DNA from: Prevotella conceptionensis 9403948
Lineage (GTDB): Bacteria; Bacteroidota; Bacteroidia; Bacteroidales; Bacteroidaceae
Reading direction: 5' to 3'
Assembly (NCBI RefSeq): GCF_000312305.1
Contig: NZ_HE999447.1
Coordinates: 179,275-243,274 of the forward strand
DNA: 64,000 nt
How positions within the stretch are numbered: position 1 is the first letter of the stretch; each line of letters opens with the position of its first letter. Below the pieces are notes generated by a model. That model did not search any database. It was not told where the DNA came from and worked only from the letters and a program-made list of their open reading frames with translations. This document shows, piece after piece, positions 56,919 to 64,000 of the stretch. Both the position numbers and the translations under genes were made by a program.

Positions 56919-57372
56919 TTTTCTTTCTCGCTAAATGTTTATTTGCAAATATAGTGAAAATATACCAACTAAAAACAAACCCTAAAAAAACGTTTTGCAT
57001 TTGAGGAAATTTAACGGAGAAAGGAAATGGGTACGCCCCAGTAAAGCGTATCTACCCAAGATAGCCGCACAACAAACAACAACAACCCATAACGCAGGGT
57101 GCAGACAAACCCTAACATTCAAGACCACCAACGGCTAGAACCGTTGACAACGTGACGAAACACCCTCATTAACAAAAAATGCTGTACATAAACACAGATT
57201 CAAAGTGACATACCTAAGGCTGATATTACGACAACACTAACATACAATTGCGGCAATAAAGACTGCCATAACGCCTTATCCCCATGCAAGAAGGCTTTGT
57301 TTACGCTCCTCAAAAATACAAGTACGCCATAACAACCCTGCTTTATATAAAGGCAAAAAAGTTAATAAATCG
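56919..57372. other. Intergenic region upstream of lutA and the tRNA, no gene seen
   Basis: AT-rich stretch. The lutA promoter should lie at its left end: CTATATTTGC on the minus strand (about 56943-56952) contains TATATTTG. No frame, repeat or RNA that I can support in the rest. Confidence 0.45.
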
Positions 57373-57403
57373 TTTGGCAAATACGAAAAAAGTAGTAACT
57401 TTG
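57373..57403 (+). promoter_or_regulatory. Promoter of tRNA-Gln
   Basis: TTTG at 57373-57376, 19-base spacer, TAACTTTG at 57396-57403: a full Bacteroidetes promoter 18 bases before the tRNA. Confidence 0.8.
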
Positions 57404-57421
57404 CAGTGCAAAAACAAGCAT

Positions 57422-57495
57422 TGGGATATGGTGTAATGGTAACACTACAGATTCTGGTCCTGTCATTCTTGGTTCGAGTCCGAGTATCCCAACCA
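57422..57495 (+). tRNA. tRNA-Gln (anticodon CTG)
   Basis: Acceptor arms TGGGATA (57422-57428) and TATCCCA (57485-57491) pair fully; ACCA is encoded at the 3' end. D arm GTGT...ACAC, anticodon loop TTCTGGT with CTG, variable loop CATT, T arm CTTGG-TTCGAGT-CCGAG. The anticodon stem ACAGA/CCTGT has an A-C mismatch at the loop-closing pair 31-39. It has its own promoter and terminator. Confidence 0.93.
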
Positions 57496-57498
57496 ACA

Positions 57499-57532
57499 AG
57501 CGCATCTTCTTCATGGAGATGCGCTTTTTATT
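57499..57532 (+). terminator. Terminator of tRNA-Gln
   Basis: AGCGCATCT (57499-57507) pairs perfectly with AGATGCGCT (57517-57525), followed by TTTTATTT. Confidence 0.9.
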
Positions 57533-57549
57533 TACCCATCGCATTGTTG

Positions 57550-57860
57550 TAAAATTGAAAAGACGAAAAGGGTGAAAAGGTGAAAAATGGCTCACGCCCT
57601 TTAAAAGGTGAAAAGGTAAAAGAGTGAAAAAGTGAAAAGATGGCTCACGCCCTTTAAAAGGTGAAAGGATGGCTGCACCTATTAACTTGTCAACTTGTTA
57701 ACTCATCAACTTGTTAACTTATCAACTTGTTAACTTATCAACTTGTTAACTTATCAACTTAGCAACTTGTTAACTCGTCAACTTGTCAACTCGTCAACTT
57801 GTCAACTCGTCAACTTGTTAACCCATGAACTTGTTAACCCATGAACTCGCCAACTAAAAC
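57550..57860 (+). repeat. Octamer-period repeat tracts
   Basis: 57560-57670 repeats GGTGAAAA/AGTGAAAA units with GATGGCTCACGCCCTTTAAA spacers, like 45053-45170. From 57680, about 22 consecutive 8-bp units (ACTTGTCA, ACTTGTTA, ACTCATCA, ACTTATCA, ACTCGTCA, ACCCATGA) run in perfect register up to the edge of repeat copy E. Confidence 0.85.
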
Positions 57861-57880
57861 ATGTCAAATTTTCAGTTCAA

Positions 57881-58502
57881 ATTTTAACATTATGACTACC
57901 CTTTTTCTCAACCGATTGCCTACCTCACCGCAAAAAATCGATTCTCGCGAAGGTTGGTTTTGATGCAAAAAGGGGGTACATGTAAATGCAGACAAAATGA
58001 ATTTTTATTTAAAAGAAACGTCTTTTGCACCAGCTTTTGGGCTATTAGCGGCAAAACGCGGTGCGTTTTGATGCTAAATACAGTGCAATATGGTGCTAAA
58101 TGCCTTGCGTTTTGGTGCAAAATGCAGTGCGTTTTGGTGTTAAATGCAAGGTGAAATGGTGCTAAATGCAGTGCGATTTGCCGCTAAATGCGAGGTAAGA
58201 TGAATAAAAATGCAGTGCAATGGTATAAACAAAACCTTTATGAGACATTAAAAACATGGCCAAAAAGGGCAAAATAGCCGTTAAAAAGTAGGGTTTTAGG
58301 GTCTAAAAGTGGGTCGTTGGGCTTGAAAAATTACGAGTTGGCAACCAAAATAGAAAGGCGAAATGGTGCAAAATGCAGATTCTTCTCCTAAAAACAGACA
58401 AGACAAAAGGTGTGAAAGGCTAGAAATAGGGGCAATTAACCTACTTTTGAACCATTATTTTCGCTAGAAAGGAGCGGCAGACAGGGTATGTTTTGTAAAC
58501 CT
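57881..58502 (-). repeat. 620-bp intergenic repeat, copy E
   Basis: Same orientation as copies C and D. Landmarks: TTTTAACATTATGAC, AAAAAATCGATTCTCGCGAA, GATGCAAAAAGGGGG, GGGCTATTAGCGGC, 22-bp subrepeats GCGTTTTGGTGCAAAATGCAGT (58055-58195), GGGTCTAAAAGTGGG, GAAAAATTACGAGTTGGCAA, TTATTTTCGCTAGAAAGGAG, and TTTTGTAAACC at the end. Confidence 0.88.
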
Positions 58503-58715
58503 TTTTGTAACATTTTAACTAAAATCGGCCGTTAGAGCCTGTGCAGACTTTGTTTGGTCGTTGAGCATATTGTCTGCCTTATCTTTGAAGGCATAGCGGG
58601 CTACGTCGCGAGAATAAGACTGGAAAGAATGCCGACAAGCAAACGAAAGATGGACAGGAAACGATGGAAAAACAACCTAAAATATTTGATAAGCGGATAA
58701 TGAACGATTGGGGTT
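58503..58715. other. Intergenic stretch, nothing recognised
   Basis: Between copy E and the MITE. Contains a TATCTTTGAAGG (about 58579) that resembles a promoter -7 box on the plus strand, but no gene follows it. Confidence 0.35.
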
Positions 58716-58870
58716 TATAGTCAAACAGAATTGGATTTGGAAAGCCATAGTTGCATCGTAAGCAAACAAAAGTCCTCCTTTTCCTCTGCGTAAGGGTTTA
58801 TTGATGTCATGCAGCGCACGTCTTGCATTCTTCTAACAACTATTTCCAAATGCAATTCCGTTTGACTATA
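58716..58870. mobile_element. MITE-like element with 28-bp terminal inverted repeats
   Basis: Ends TATAGTCAAACAGAATTGG... (58716-58743) and ...GCAATTCCGTTTGACTATA (58843-58870) are inverted repeats over 28 bp with only two mismatches. The 155-bp unit has no transposase. A 63-codon minus-strand frame crossing it has no recognised product. Probably mobilised by an IS with the same ends; the dinucleotide TA at both tips could be the target duplication. Confidence 0.75.
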
Positions 58871-58896
58871 ATACATTCGTTTACAAACAAAAAGAT

Positions 58897-58933
58897 GGGG
58901 CTGTTCGAACAATGAATGCTTTCGAACAGCCCC
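58897..58933 (-). terminator. Terminator of the DUF5686 gene
   Basis: GGGGCTGTTCGAA (58897-58909) pairs perfectly with TTCGAACAGCCCC (58921-58933). On the minus strand ATCTTTTTGTTTG follows. Confidence 0.85.
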
Positions 58934-58956
58934 GTATTGTAAACAGAAGTACGGCT

Positions 58957-61563
58957 TTAAAAACTCATGCGCATCATCAGTCGCACACCTTGCTTATGCG
59001 CGGTGGGCAACTCATTGTAGTTTAACCTACGCACATATTGCACATGGAACAACTTGAAAATGTTGTGCACACCCACTATCAACTCCATATAAGGACGCTT
59101 GGGGTTCATTACATGCGATCCTTCTGGGAAATACATCAATGTTGCATCGCCCATGTTTTGGAACAAAAAGGGATTATTCTTATCTGTAAGCGAACCCCAT
59201 AGGCCTTTAAAACCGATGTACTCGCGCCATTTCAGCTTTTTAAGCAGTGGTATGCGGTTGAATATCTTACCGTTCATGTCCCATGCAAGGTCAACGCTAG
59301 CATACCTGTCGTTAAGAAATTCCATGTTGTTTATCAGGTTGAACGAACCTTTCTGTACGATGTACGACAGGTTGGCGGCAGGCATAATCAACAAGGGGAA
59401 GGGCACTTTGTCCCATTGTGCACCCGCTCGCAGTTGCACATCAAACTTACCCCAGCTTCTCAGCCAAAAACGTTTCAGCAGTCCCACTTCCGAAAAGTTG
59501 TAGCGATACTGTCCGCCCAACACGCCATTTAATCCCACGGCGTGCGAAAGCGTAATCACAGGGGCCTCCAAGTTAATGGCAATACGCCTTTGCTTGGTGT
59601 TGATAAAGGTACGTCCTGGCGCAATTTCCAACTCGAAACGCAGTTCCGTTGTGCGTATCTTACCATTGTGCAACAGGCTACTAACATCCGTATCAGGAAA
59701 GATAATGGGCGGGAAAAAACTGCTTAGTTTCTCGAAGAACAAAGAACCAGCAGCCTCGTTCTCCTCAGTTCGAAGGCTTAGTGTGGTTTTCATCCCCCAC
59801 TCTTCTTCGCGTTCTAAGGTAAGCTGTTGGCGATTATAGAACATCATCGCGTCTACCTTCGCCCACTTTAAGGCCGTAAACACGTTGTCTTTGTCGGTTC
59901 GCAAGAACTTATCCGAGGGCGACATGATGTCGTAAGTAGACTTGAACGACACCGTTCGCTTGGGAAACTCGCGCGGCAGATATTCTTTTCTGTTGAACGA
60001 ATAGGTTATTTCGCCGCTATAATAGTTCTTTTTGCTACCCCATCCACGCGCCATATATCCTGCCAAAAACCAATGTGGGCTAAGGTTTGCCGTGGTTTGC
60101 GCACTGATACGTGTTCTAAATCCGTCGATAAAGTTTCTTGTAAACATCGTATTTACTGGTCCGATGTCCACTTTGCTGGGGTGGTTTTTCCCACCTGTCT
60201 CAACAAAATTTTCTATTAAGGCTTTCAAGCCGAAGATAATGTACTTAAAACCCTTCATTTGTTCCACGCGATGCACGAACTCGTCCATCGACGACTCGCT
60301 TTTGCTAAGTTCCACTGCGCGATATTTCTTCCAAAAAGCCTCGTCGCGCATCATGGCATCGGCCTCACGCCTTTCGCGCCCACTGCCCTTAAATAGCTTA
60401 GCGGGCAATTCGTCGAAAGCATAGTTGTTCAGGCGTGTGGTTCGGATAACGATGGCTTTCTGCAGCAGGTCGTTCACTTCAATCTCGGCAATCATATCGT
60501 CTTCGCTCAACGCCCACTCACCGTTTTCAAGCTGTGTAAACTCTTGTCGCACTTGTAGATGCTGCACAAAGTTAACGCCGCTCTGTATGGGTAGCGTAAG
60601 GTTGCAACGCTTAACGTGCAGGGTTGAGTCGGCCACAACATATAGTTCGCCACGAAAACCAATATCTTGTCCGTTGTTTGGGGTGAATTGCAGGTGGTAA
60701 CACAGGTGTTTACCCACATATACAGTATCTTCAATGTAATAACGGTAAAAGCTAATGGCACTGTTACCAATGGGGCTAGTAAAGTGGTGGCGCAGCAGTC
60801 GCACATCGTTGTCGTAGATGTTCACGTCTGTAAACACATCTTTGAGCATGATGTCCATGATGTCGCCCGTTTGTATTAGCTGATTAATGCCTGCGTTGCT
60901 CTGTCCCTTTATAATGTCGCGTTCGGTCTTGGGTTGCTTGCGATATAGGTGTTGGGTAACGGTCTCGTCTACCGACACAGGCAAAATAAGTTTGTTGTTA
61001 TAAGGGCAATGTTCAACTTGGTCGAGCATCCAACGTCTTTTGCCGATAAAACCACTATCTATTTGCGTTGTCGTAATGTCGTTCAGGGCCAGCGTTATCT
61101 TTTGATACTTGGTGTATTGAAAGAAGTCGTGGTTCTCCAATTGCGTGCGTTTCTTTGCCGCAATCACCCTCCGCATCAACTCAACAGCAGGATTATCCTT
61201 GCGCGAATACTTGCCCCGTTTCTGCCTTACCACCACTTCGGCCAGCTGCCGAGTGTCGGATTTGAGCTTTATGTTTAAGGTTTTGGGCGTAGACGCCTTA
61301 ACAACCACTTGCACGGGAGCATAGCCCACGGCACTGAAAGTAAGCACAAGTCCCTCTTTTCGCACGATGGTGTATTCGCCCTTAGCCGTACCCGACACGG
61401 CTATATGGTGCCCTTTGTAACTAACACTGGGATAATATATGGTGTCGCCAGTGGCTGCATCGGTAACAATACCCGTGAGAACGCCCTCTGTTTGGGCCGA
61501 AACAGCTAAGCCCGTAAAGAGCAAAGCAAATACCATCAATAGTCTACTTATCTTATAACTCAT
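58957..61563 (-). CDS. DUF5686 outer-membrane protein with carboxypeptidase-like regulatory domain
   Basis: 868 residues. Signal peptide SRLLMVFALLFTGLAVSAQ, then a CarboxypepD_reg-like domain (about 27-105; GVLTGIVTDAATGDTIYYPS), and a long DUF5686 region (about 120-868) with alternating hydrophobic beta strands suggesting an outer-membrane barrel; it ends with the aromatic MRMSF typical of beta-barrel C-termini. Function of the family is unknown, though many are co-conserved with surface assembly. Single gene with its own terminator. Confidence 0.85.
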   Translation of the reverse strand: MSYKISRLLMVFALLFTGLAVSAQTEGVLTGIVTDAATGDTIYYPSVSYKGHHIAVSGTAKGEYTIVRKEGLVLTFSAVGYAPVQVVVKASTPKTLNIKLKSDTRQLAEVVVRQKRGKYSRKDNPAVELMRRVIAAKKRTQLENHDFFQYTKYQKITLALNDITTTQIDSGFIGKRRWMLDQVEHCPYNNKLILPVSVDETVTQHLYRKQPKTERDIIKGQSNAGINQLIQTGDIMDIMLKDVFTDVNIYDNDVRLLRHHFTSPIGNSAISFYRYYIEDTVYVGKHLCYHLQFTPNNGQDIGFRGELYVVADSTLHVKRCNLTLPIQSGVNFVQHLQVRQEFTQLENGEWALSEDDMIAEIEVNDLLQKAIVIRTTRLNNYAFDELPAKLFKGSGRERREADAMMRDEAFWKKYRAVELSKSESSMDEFVHRVEQMKGFKYIIFGLKALIENFVETGGKNHPSKVDIGPVNTMFTRNFIDGFRTRISAQTTANLSPHWFLAGYMARGWGSKKNYYSGEITYSFNRKEYLPREFPKRTVSFKSTYDIMSPSDKFLRTDKDNVFTALKWAKVDAMMFYNRQQLTLEREEEWGMKTTLSLRTEENEAAGSLFFEKLSSFFPPIIFPDTDVSSLLHNGKIRTTELRFELEIAPGRTFINTKQRRIAINLEAPVITLSHAVGLNGVLGGQYRYNFSEVGLLKRFWLRSWGKFDVQLRAGAQWDKVPFPLLIMPAANLSYIVQKGSFNLINNMEFLNDRYASVDLAWDMNGKIFNRIPLLKKLKWREYIGFKGLWGSLTDKNNPFLFQNMGDATLMYFPEGSHVMNPKRPYMELIVGVHNIFKLFHVQYVRRLNYNELPTAHKQGVRLMMRMSF

Positions 61564-61683
61564 CTCTTAAATTTACTGTTTTAACATCGTGGCCTTCTCT
61601 CGTAAAGACGCAAACAACAGCCATAGGACTGCAAGGAGAAGTTCACAAAAACCATTAACGCAGCCCGAATGGGCATATACCCC

Positions 61684-61851
61684 AACGTTTTCGTTAAGCC
61701 AAATGAACAATGTAGAGCTTGCTCGGACATTGTCATGGCGAGAAAACGCACTTTTCGAGGAACGAGAAAAGAACGTTTTCGTTAAGCCAAATGAACAATG
61801 TAGAGTTTGCTTGGACATTGTCATGGCGAGAAAACGCACTTTTCGAGGAAC
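61684..61851. repeat. Two direct repeats of about 80 bp (period 88)
   Basis: AACGTTTTCGTTAAGCC...CGCACTTTTCGAGGAAC occurs at 61684-61763 and again at 61772-61851 with only a few changes (for example GAGCTTGCTCGG against GAGTTTGCTTGG). Each copy contains an ACAATGT/ACATTGT hairpin. No frame is conserved. It lies between the HAD and DUF5686 genes. Confidence 0.85.
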
Positions 61852-61888
61852 AAAAACAACACCGTTGGGGCTAATCGGCAAGTCAATA

Positions 61889-62644
61889 CTAGTCTAACAA
61901 GTCCTCCAAATCCTGAATTATCATTTGCGGTATGCTTTCGTCGTGGGGCTTATCCTCCCAAGGTTCGCCCTTAAACCATGCCGTTGGGCAACCCAACGAG
62001 TGTGCTGGCACTATGTCTTTATCAAAACTATCGCCCACCACCAGAACCTTTTCGGCAGGCAGTTTCAAGGTTTCGATACCCAGCGCAAATATCTTTGGGT
62101 CGGGTTTTCGCACGCCTACAACCGCCGATTCGATAACGTCTTCGAAGAGTTCGAGCAGAAAGTAATCGTAGAGAACGGTCTTTATGTTGCCATAGAAATT
62201 GCTGACCAGCACCAGCGGATAACGCTTGCGCAGTTGTTCGAGCACGAAACGGCTATGGTCGAGCGTTCTTTTCAAGTTGCGAGCAAGGTATGTCAGCATC
62301 ACGTCGTGCATGATATCGAGTTCCAATTGCGGAACATCCAGCACCTTGTTGTCGCGCAAATACGCCAGTTGCATCTGCAACTTGGTACTTAACACTGCAT
62401 CGAACGTAAAGTCGGGCATGATTATTTTGTTGGTTGCCAACGTGCGTTCAACATGCACATAGGCGGCTCTGTAATCGCTTTCGCTAACAGGTACGTCCGC
62501 AAATTGGTACGCATGCCAAATAACTTGCCCCCAATGCTTGCCACTGGTGTCGAGGGTTGCACCGTAATCGAATATTATTCCCTCGATGCCAAGGGCGTTA
62601 AGCTTGCTGAACGAGTATTCTTTTGTTATCATGTTTTCGTGCAT
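61889..62644 (-). CDS. HAD-superfamily phosphatase
   Basis: 251 residues from the ATG at 62644 (ATG at 62632 also possible). Motif I is atypical, IIFDYGATLDTSGKHW; motif II LVSNFYGN, motif III VRKPDPKIF and motif IV VVGDSFDKDIV are normal. It starts five bases after the stop of the CDP-alcohol phosphatidyltransferase gene, in the same operon, which suggests that it removes a phosphate from that enzyme's product or precursor (inference). Substrate unknown. Confidence 0.85.
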   Translation of the reverse strand: MHENMITKEYSFSKLNALGIEGIIFDYGATLDTSGKHWGQVIWHAYQFADVPVSESDYRAAYVHVERTLATNKIIMPDFTFDAVLSTKLQMQLAYLRDNKVLDVPQLELDIMHDVMLTYLARNLKRTLDHSRFVLEQLRKRYPLVLVSNFYGNIKTVLYDYFLLELFEDVIESAVVGVRKPDPKIFALGIETLKLPAEKVLVVGDSFDKDIVPAHSLGCPTAWFKGEPWEDKPHDESIPQMIIQDLEDLLD

Positions 62645-62649
62645 ACGTG

Positions 62650-63591
62650 TTATTGCTTTATCGTGTTCGAACACCTTTCGCACAGTTCCTCGTGCTGCTT
62701 GTGCATGTAAATGTATATGCCGCTCAACACTGTGAGTTCGAAAAGAAAGTAAACCCACGGGCAATTAGCTAGGCATGTGACATACAGAACAATGGCGCGT
62801 AGGTTGAAACTGAGCATGTTGGTGTACTTCATCAACGGTCTACTGCCCTGCAAGAAGTCGTTGCGCAGTTGGGTTGGAGCCTTTTCTGCATCGCCGTATG
62901 TGCCATTAAGCTGTGCGAAGAGAACCTGAAACTTGGGCGTACGTTTCTCTTGACTCTTGCAATAGTTGGCGTAATTATAATAAAACAGACGCTTAAACCA
63001 TTGCCCACGCTTAGGCAGAGCCTCGAAGATAGCACGCTGTTGGGCGTAAGTGTCTAGCTCGCTGCCTTTCTTTCCTTTTAAAAACAGCAGGTGTATCTGC
63101 CTGTAATAGTCGGCCAAAGAACTTTGTGGCGAGTGACACAGCAGTCCCGACACGGCAGCTAAAGCCCAAATCCATAAGCCCCACTTAACGTTGGTGTAGG
63201 GAATAAGGCTCGACTGCAAGCGCAAACAGAGGGCAAGATAGATGCTGAAAAACCACAAGTCGCCCGAAAATCCGTCGAGAACGCGCCCCAAAAGCGTTTT
63301 CTTGCCAGTAAGACGAGCCATTTGTCCATCGGTAGAATCGCAGAAGTTGGCCAACATCAGCAAGCATACGCCCATGATGTTATGGGTAAGGTCGGGGAAG
63401 TAGAACATATAGCCCGCCCCAACTCCCAAGAAAATGGAGAGTATGGTAATGACATTGGGGTGTATTCCCAGCTTGTTCCACAATAAAGCGAACACCAACC
63501 CGATGGGACGGGTGAAGTATATGTCGATGGTTTCTTCTGTGTCGCTAGATTTTAACGACTCGCGAAACAGGGTTTTGAATTTATTATCCAT
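62650..63591 (-). CDS. CDP-alcohol phosphatidyltransferase family protein
   Basis: 313 residues from the ATG at 63591; a TTG start at 63621 is less likely. Several membrane helices. The CDP-AP signature is present at residues 88-111: DGQMAR, then eight residues, Gly102, three residues, Asp106, but four residues rather than three before the last Asp111. Members link a CMP-activated lipid or alcohol to a second alcohol (inositol, glycerol, serine and others). Start overlaps the ATP-grasp stop by eight bases. A role in phospholipid head-group synthesis is likely; the alcohol is unknown. Confidence 0.87.
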   Translation of the reverse strand: MDNKFKTLFRESLKSSDTEETIDIYFTRPIGLVFALLWNKLGIHPNVITILSIFLGVGAGYMFYFPDLTHNIMGVCLLMLANFCDSTDGQMARLTGKKTLLGRVLDGFSGDLWFFSIYLALCLRLQSSLIPYTNVKWGLWIWALAAVSGLLCHSPQSSLADYYRQIHLLFLKGKKGSELDTYAQQRAIFEALPKRGQWFKRLFYYNYANYCKSQEKRTPKFQVLFAQLNGTYGDAEKAPTQLRNDFLQGSRPLMKYTNMLSFNLRAIVLYVTCLANCPWVYFLFELTVLSGIYIYMHKQHEELCERCSNTIKQ

Positions 63592-64000
63592 TCTTCTGTT
63601 GTGAGTTATTTTGTGCTGCAAGCAGCCGGTTTACCAATAACGAAATGGCGTCGGCAGCCTGCTCGCGACATGGCGAAAAGCTGGGCCAATCGTTAAAGTC
63701 GATGATGAAAAAGCGGCCCTCGCAGTCTACAATGCAGTCGCCACCATACACGTCAATGCCTGTTAGCCGTGCCAAACGCATTGCCACAACCCTAAGTTCG
63801 GATAAGTTGAAACCGAAATGCTGGGCAATGCCGTTGCGTTTTTCGTTGCCGAACTTGGAATGACCATTGTCTGTGGGATAGAAATACCAAAAAAAACTAT
63901 CGCCAACGCCGTAAAACTTAATGAGATCGCCCACCACATGGGCACTAACTACCACGTCGTCAACTCCGCGCAGCACAAAATTGCGCTTGGTTTGCTCAAC
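63584..64000 (-). CDS. ATP-grasp protein, C-terminal part
   Basis: The frame enters from the right edge; the last 138 residues are visible. VYGGDCIVDCEGRFFIID and DFNDWPSFSPCR carry the acidic and Asn residues (D..., D-F-N-D) that bind Mg-ATP in ATP-grasp enzymes. Such proteins form carboxylate-amine or phosphate bonds. It opens an operon with the CDP-alcohol phosphatidyltransferase and HAD genes. The N-terminal half needed to define the substrate lies outside the window. Confidence 0.72.
   Translation of the reverse strand, partial: VEQTKRNFVLRGVDDVVVSAHVVGDLIKFYGVGDSFFWYFYPTDNGHSKFGNEKRNGIAQHFGFNLSELRVVAMRLARLTGIDVYGGDCIVDCEGRFFIIDFNDWPSFSPCREQAADAISLLVNRLLAAQNNSQQKNG

Noticed and set aside
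57680..57860. Possible CRISPR array
   Set aside because: Units are 8 bp and contiguous, with no 20-40 bp spacers and no cas genes nearby.
58721..58912. 63-codon minus-strand frame across the MITE
   Set aside because: It starts in the terminator region and runs through both inverted ends; no family recognised, so treated as part of the mobile element.

Overview
The window looks like chromosomal DNA of a Bacteroidetes bacterium of the Prevotella type (Prevotellaceae, probably host-associated and anaerobic). Upstream of many genes there is the Bacteroidetes sigma-70 promoter (TAnnTTTG at -7, in the best cases with TTTG 19-20 bases upstream). The gene content fits: an EF-G paralogue without its catalytic histidine, a PorE-like type IX secretion protein, a RprX/RprY-like two-component pair, DUF5686 surface protein, a yeast-type (GT3) glycogen synthase, carboxynorspermidine decarboxylase, pyruvate formate-lyase and its activase. 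Assignments rest on motif recognition alone; no database search was possible.

Layout. 1-5.6 kb: glycogen synthase (cut by the left edge), HAD phosphatase, patatin lipase, Xaa-Pro aminopeptidase, C1B cysteine peptidase. 5.6-7.1 kb: intergenic block with an IS relic, an octamer repeat tract and a 620-bp repeat. 7.1-11.2 kb: rRNA methyltransferase, thyA, folA, a decayed TrpF-like protein, and a glutamine amidotransferase, a cluster that reads as folate/thymidylate supply. 11.4-15.2 kb: a frameshifted LtaS-type sulfatase, PAP2 phosphatase and nucleotidyltransferase. 16.3-22.6 kb: Crp/Fnr regulator, LepA, lipoprotein, PflA and PflB. 23-26 kb: a GH13 amylase fused to an AlaX tRNA-editing domain, and FabD. 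26.1-28.5 kb: AT-rich accessory stretch with an unknown gene, an IS relic and another 620-bp repeat. 28.6-38.6 kb: ribosomal proteins S6-S18-L9, RprXY-like pair, EF-G2, HemW, PorE-like protein. 38.7-45 kb: glycosyltransferase, a RING/TerD-like protein, RtcB RNA ligase and a divergent WYL regulator. 46-54 kb: WalJ-type hydrolase, lipoprotein, ExbB/ExbD cluster, Lrp regulator, NspC, ThiE-like protein, PRPP synthetase. 54-57 kb: LutC-LutB-LutA lactate oxidation operon with a frameshifted lutA. 57.4 kb: tRNA-Gln. 57.5-64 kb: 620-bp repeat, a MITE, DUF5686 protein, and a HAD / CDP-alcohol phosphatidyltransferase / ATP-grasp operon that runs off the right edge.

The most interesting signals are: (i) the RtcB-WYL divergent region, where two copies of the palindrome TACGCA-N7-TGCGTA each sit exactly 9 bp upstream of a -7 element, one per gene, next to a RING/TerD-like protein that may belong to the same stress-linked system; (ii) the amylase-AlaX fusion; (iii) five copies of an approximately 620-bp non-coding element made partly of 22-bp subrepeats, often flanked by tracts with an 8-bp period; (iv) a TrpF-like protein that has lost its catalytic Asp and phosphate-binding glycines inside a folate operon; and (v) two genes broken by apparent single-base deletions.
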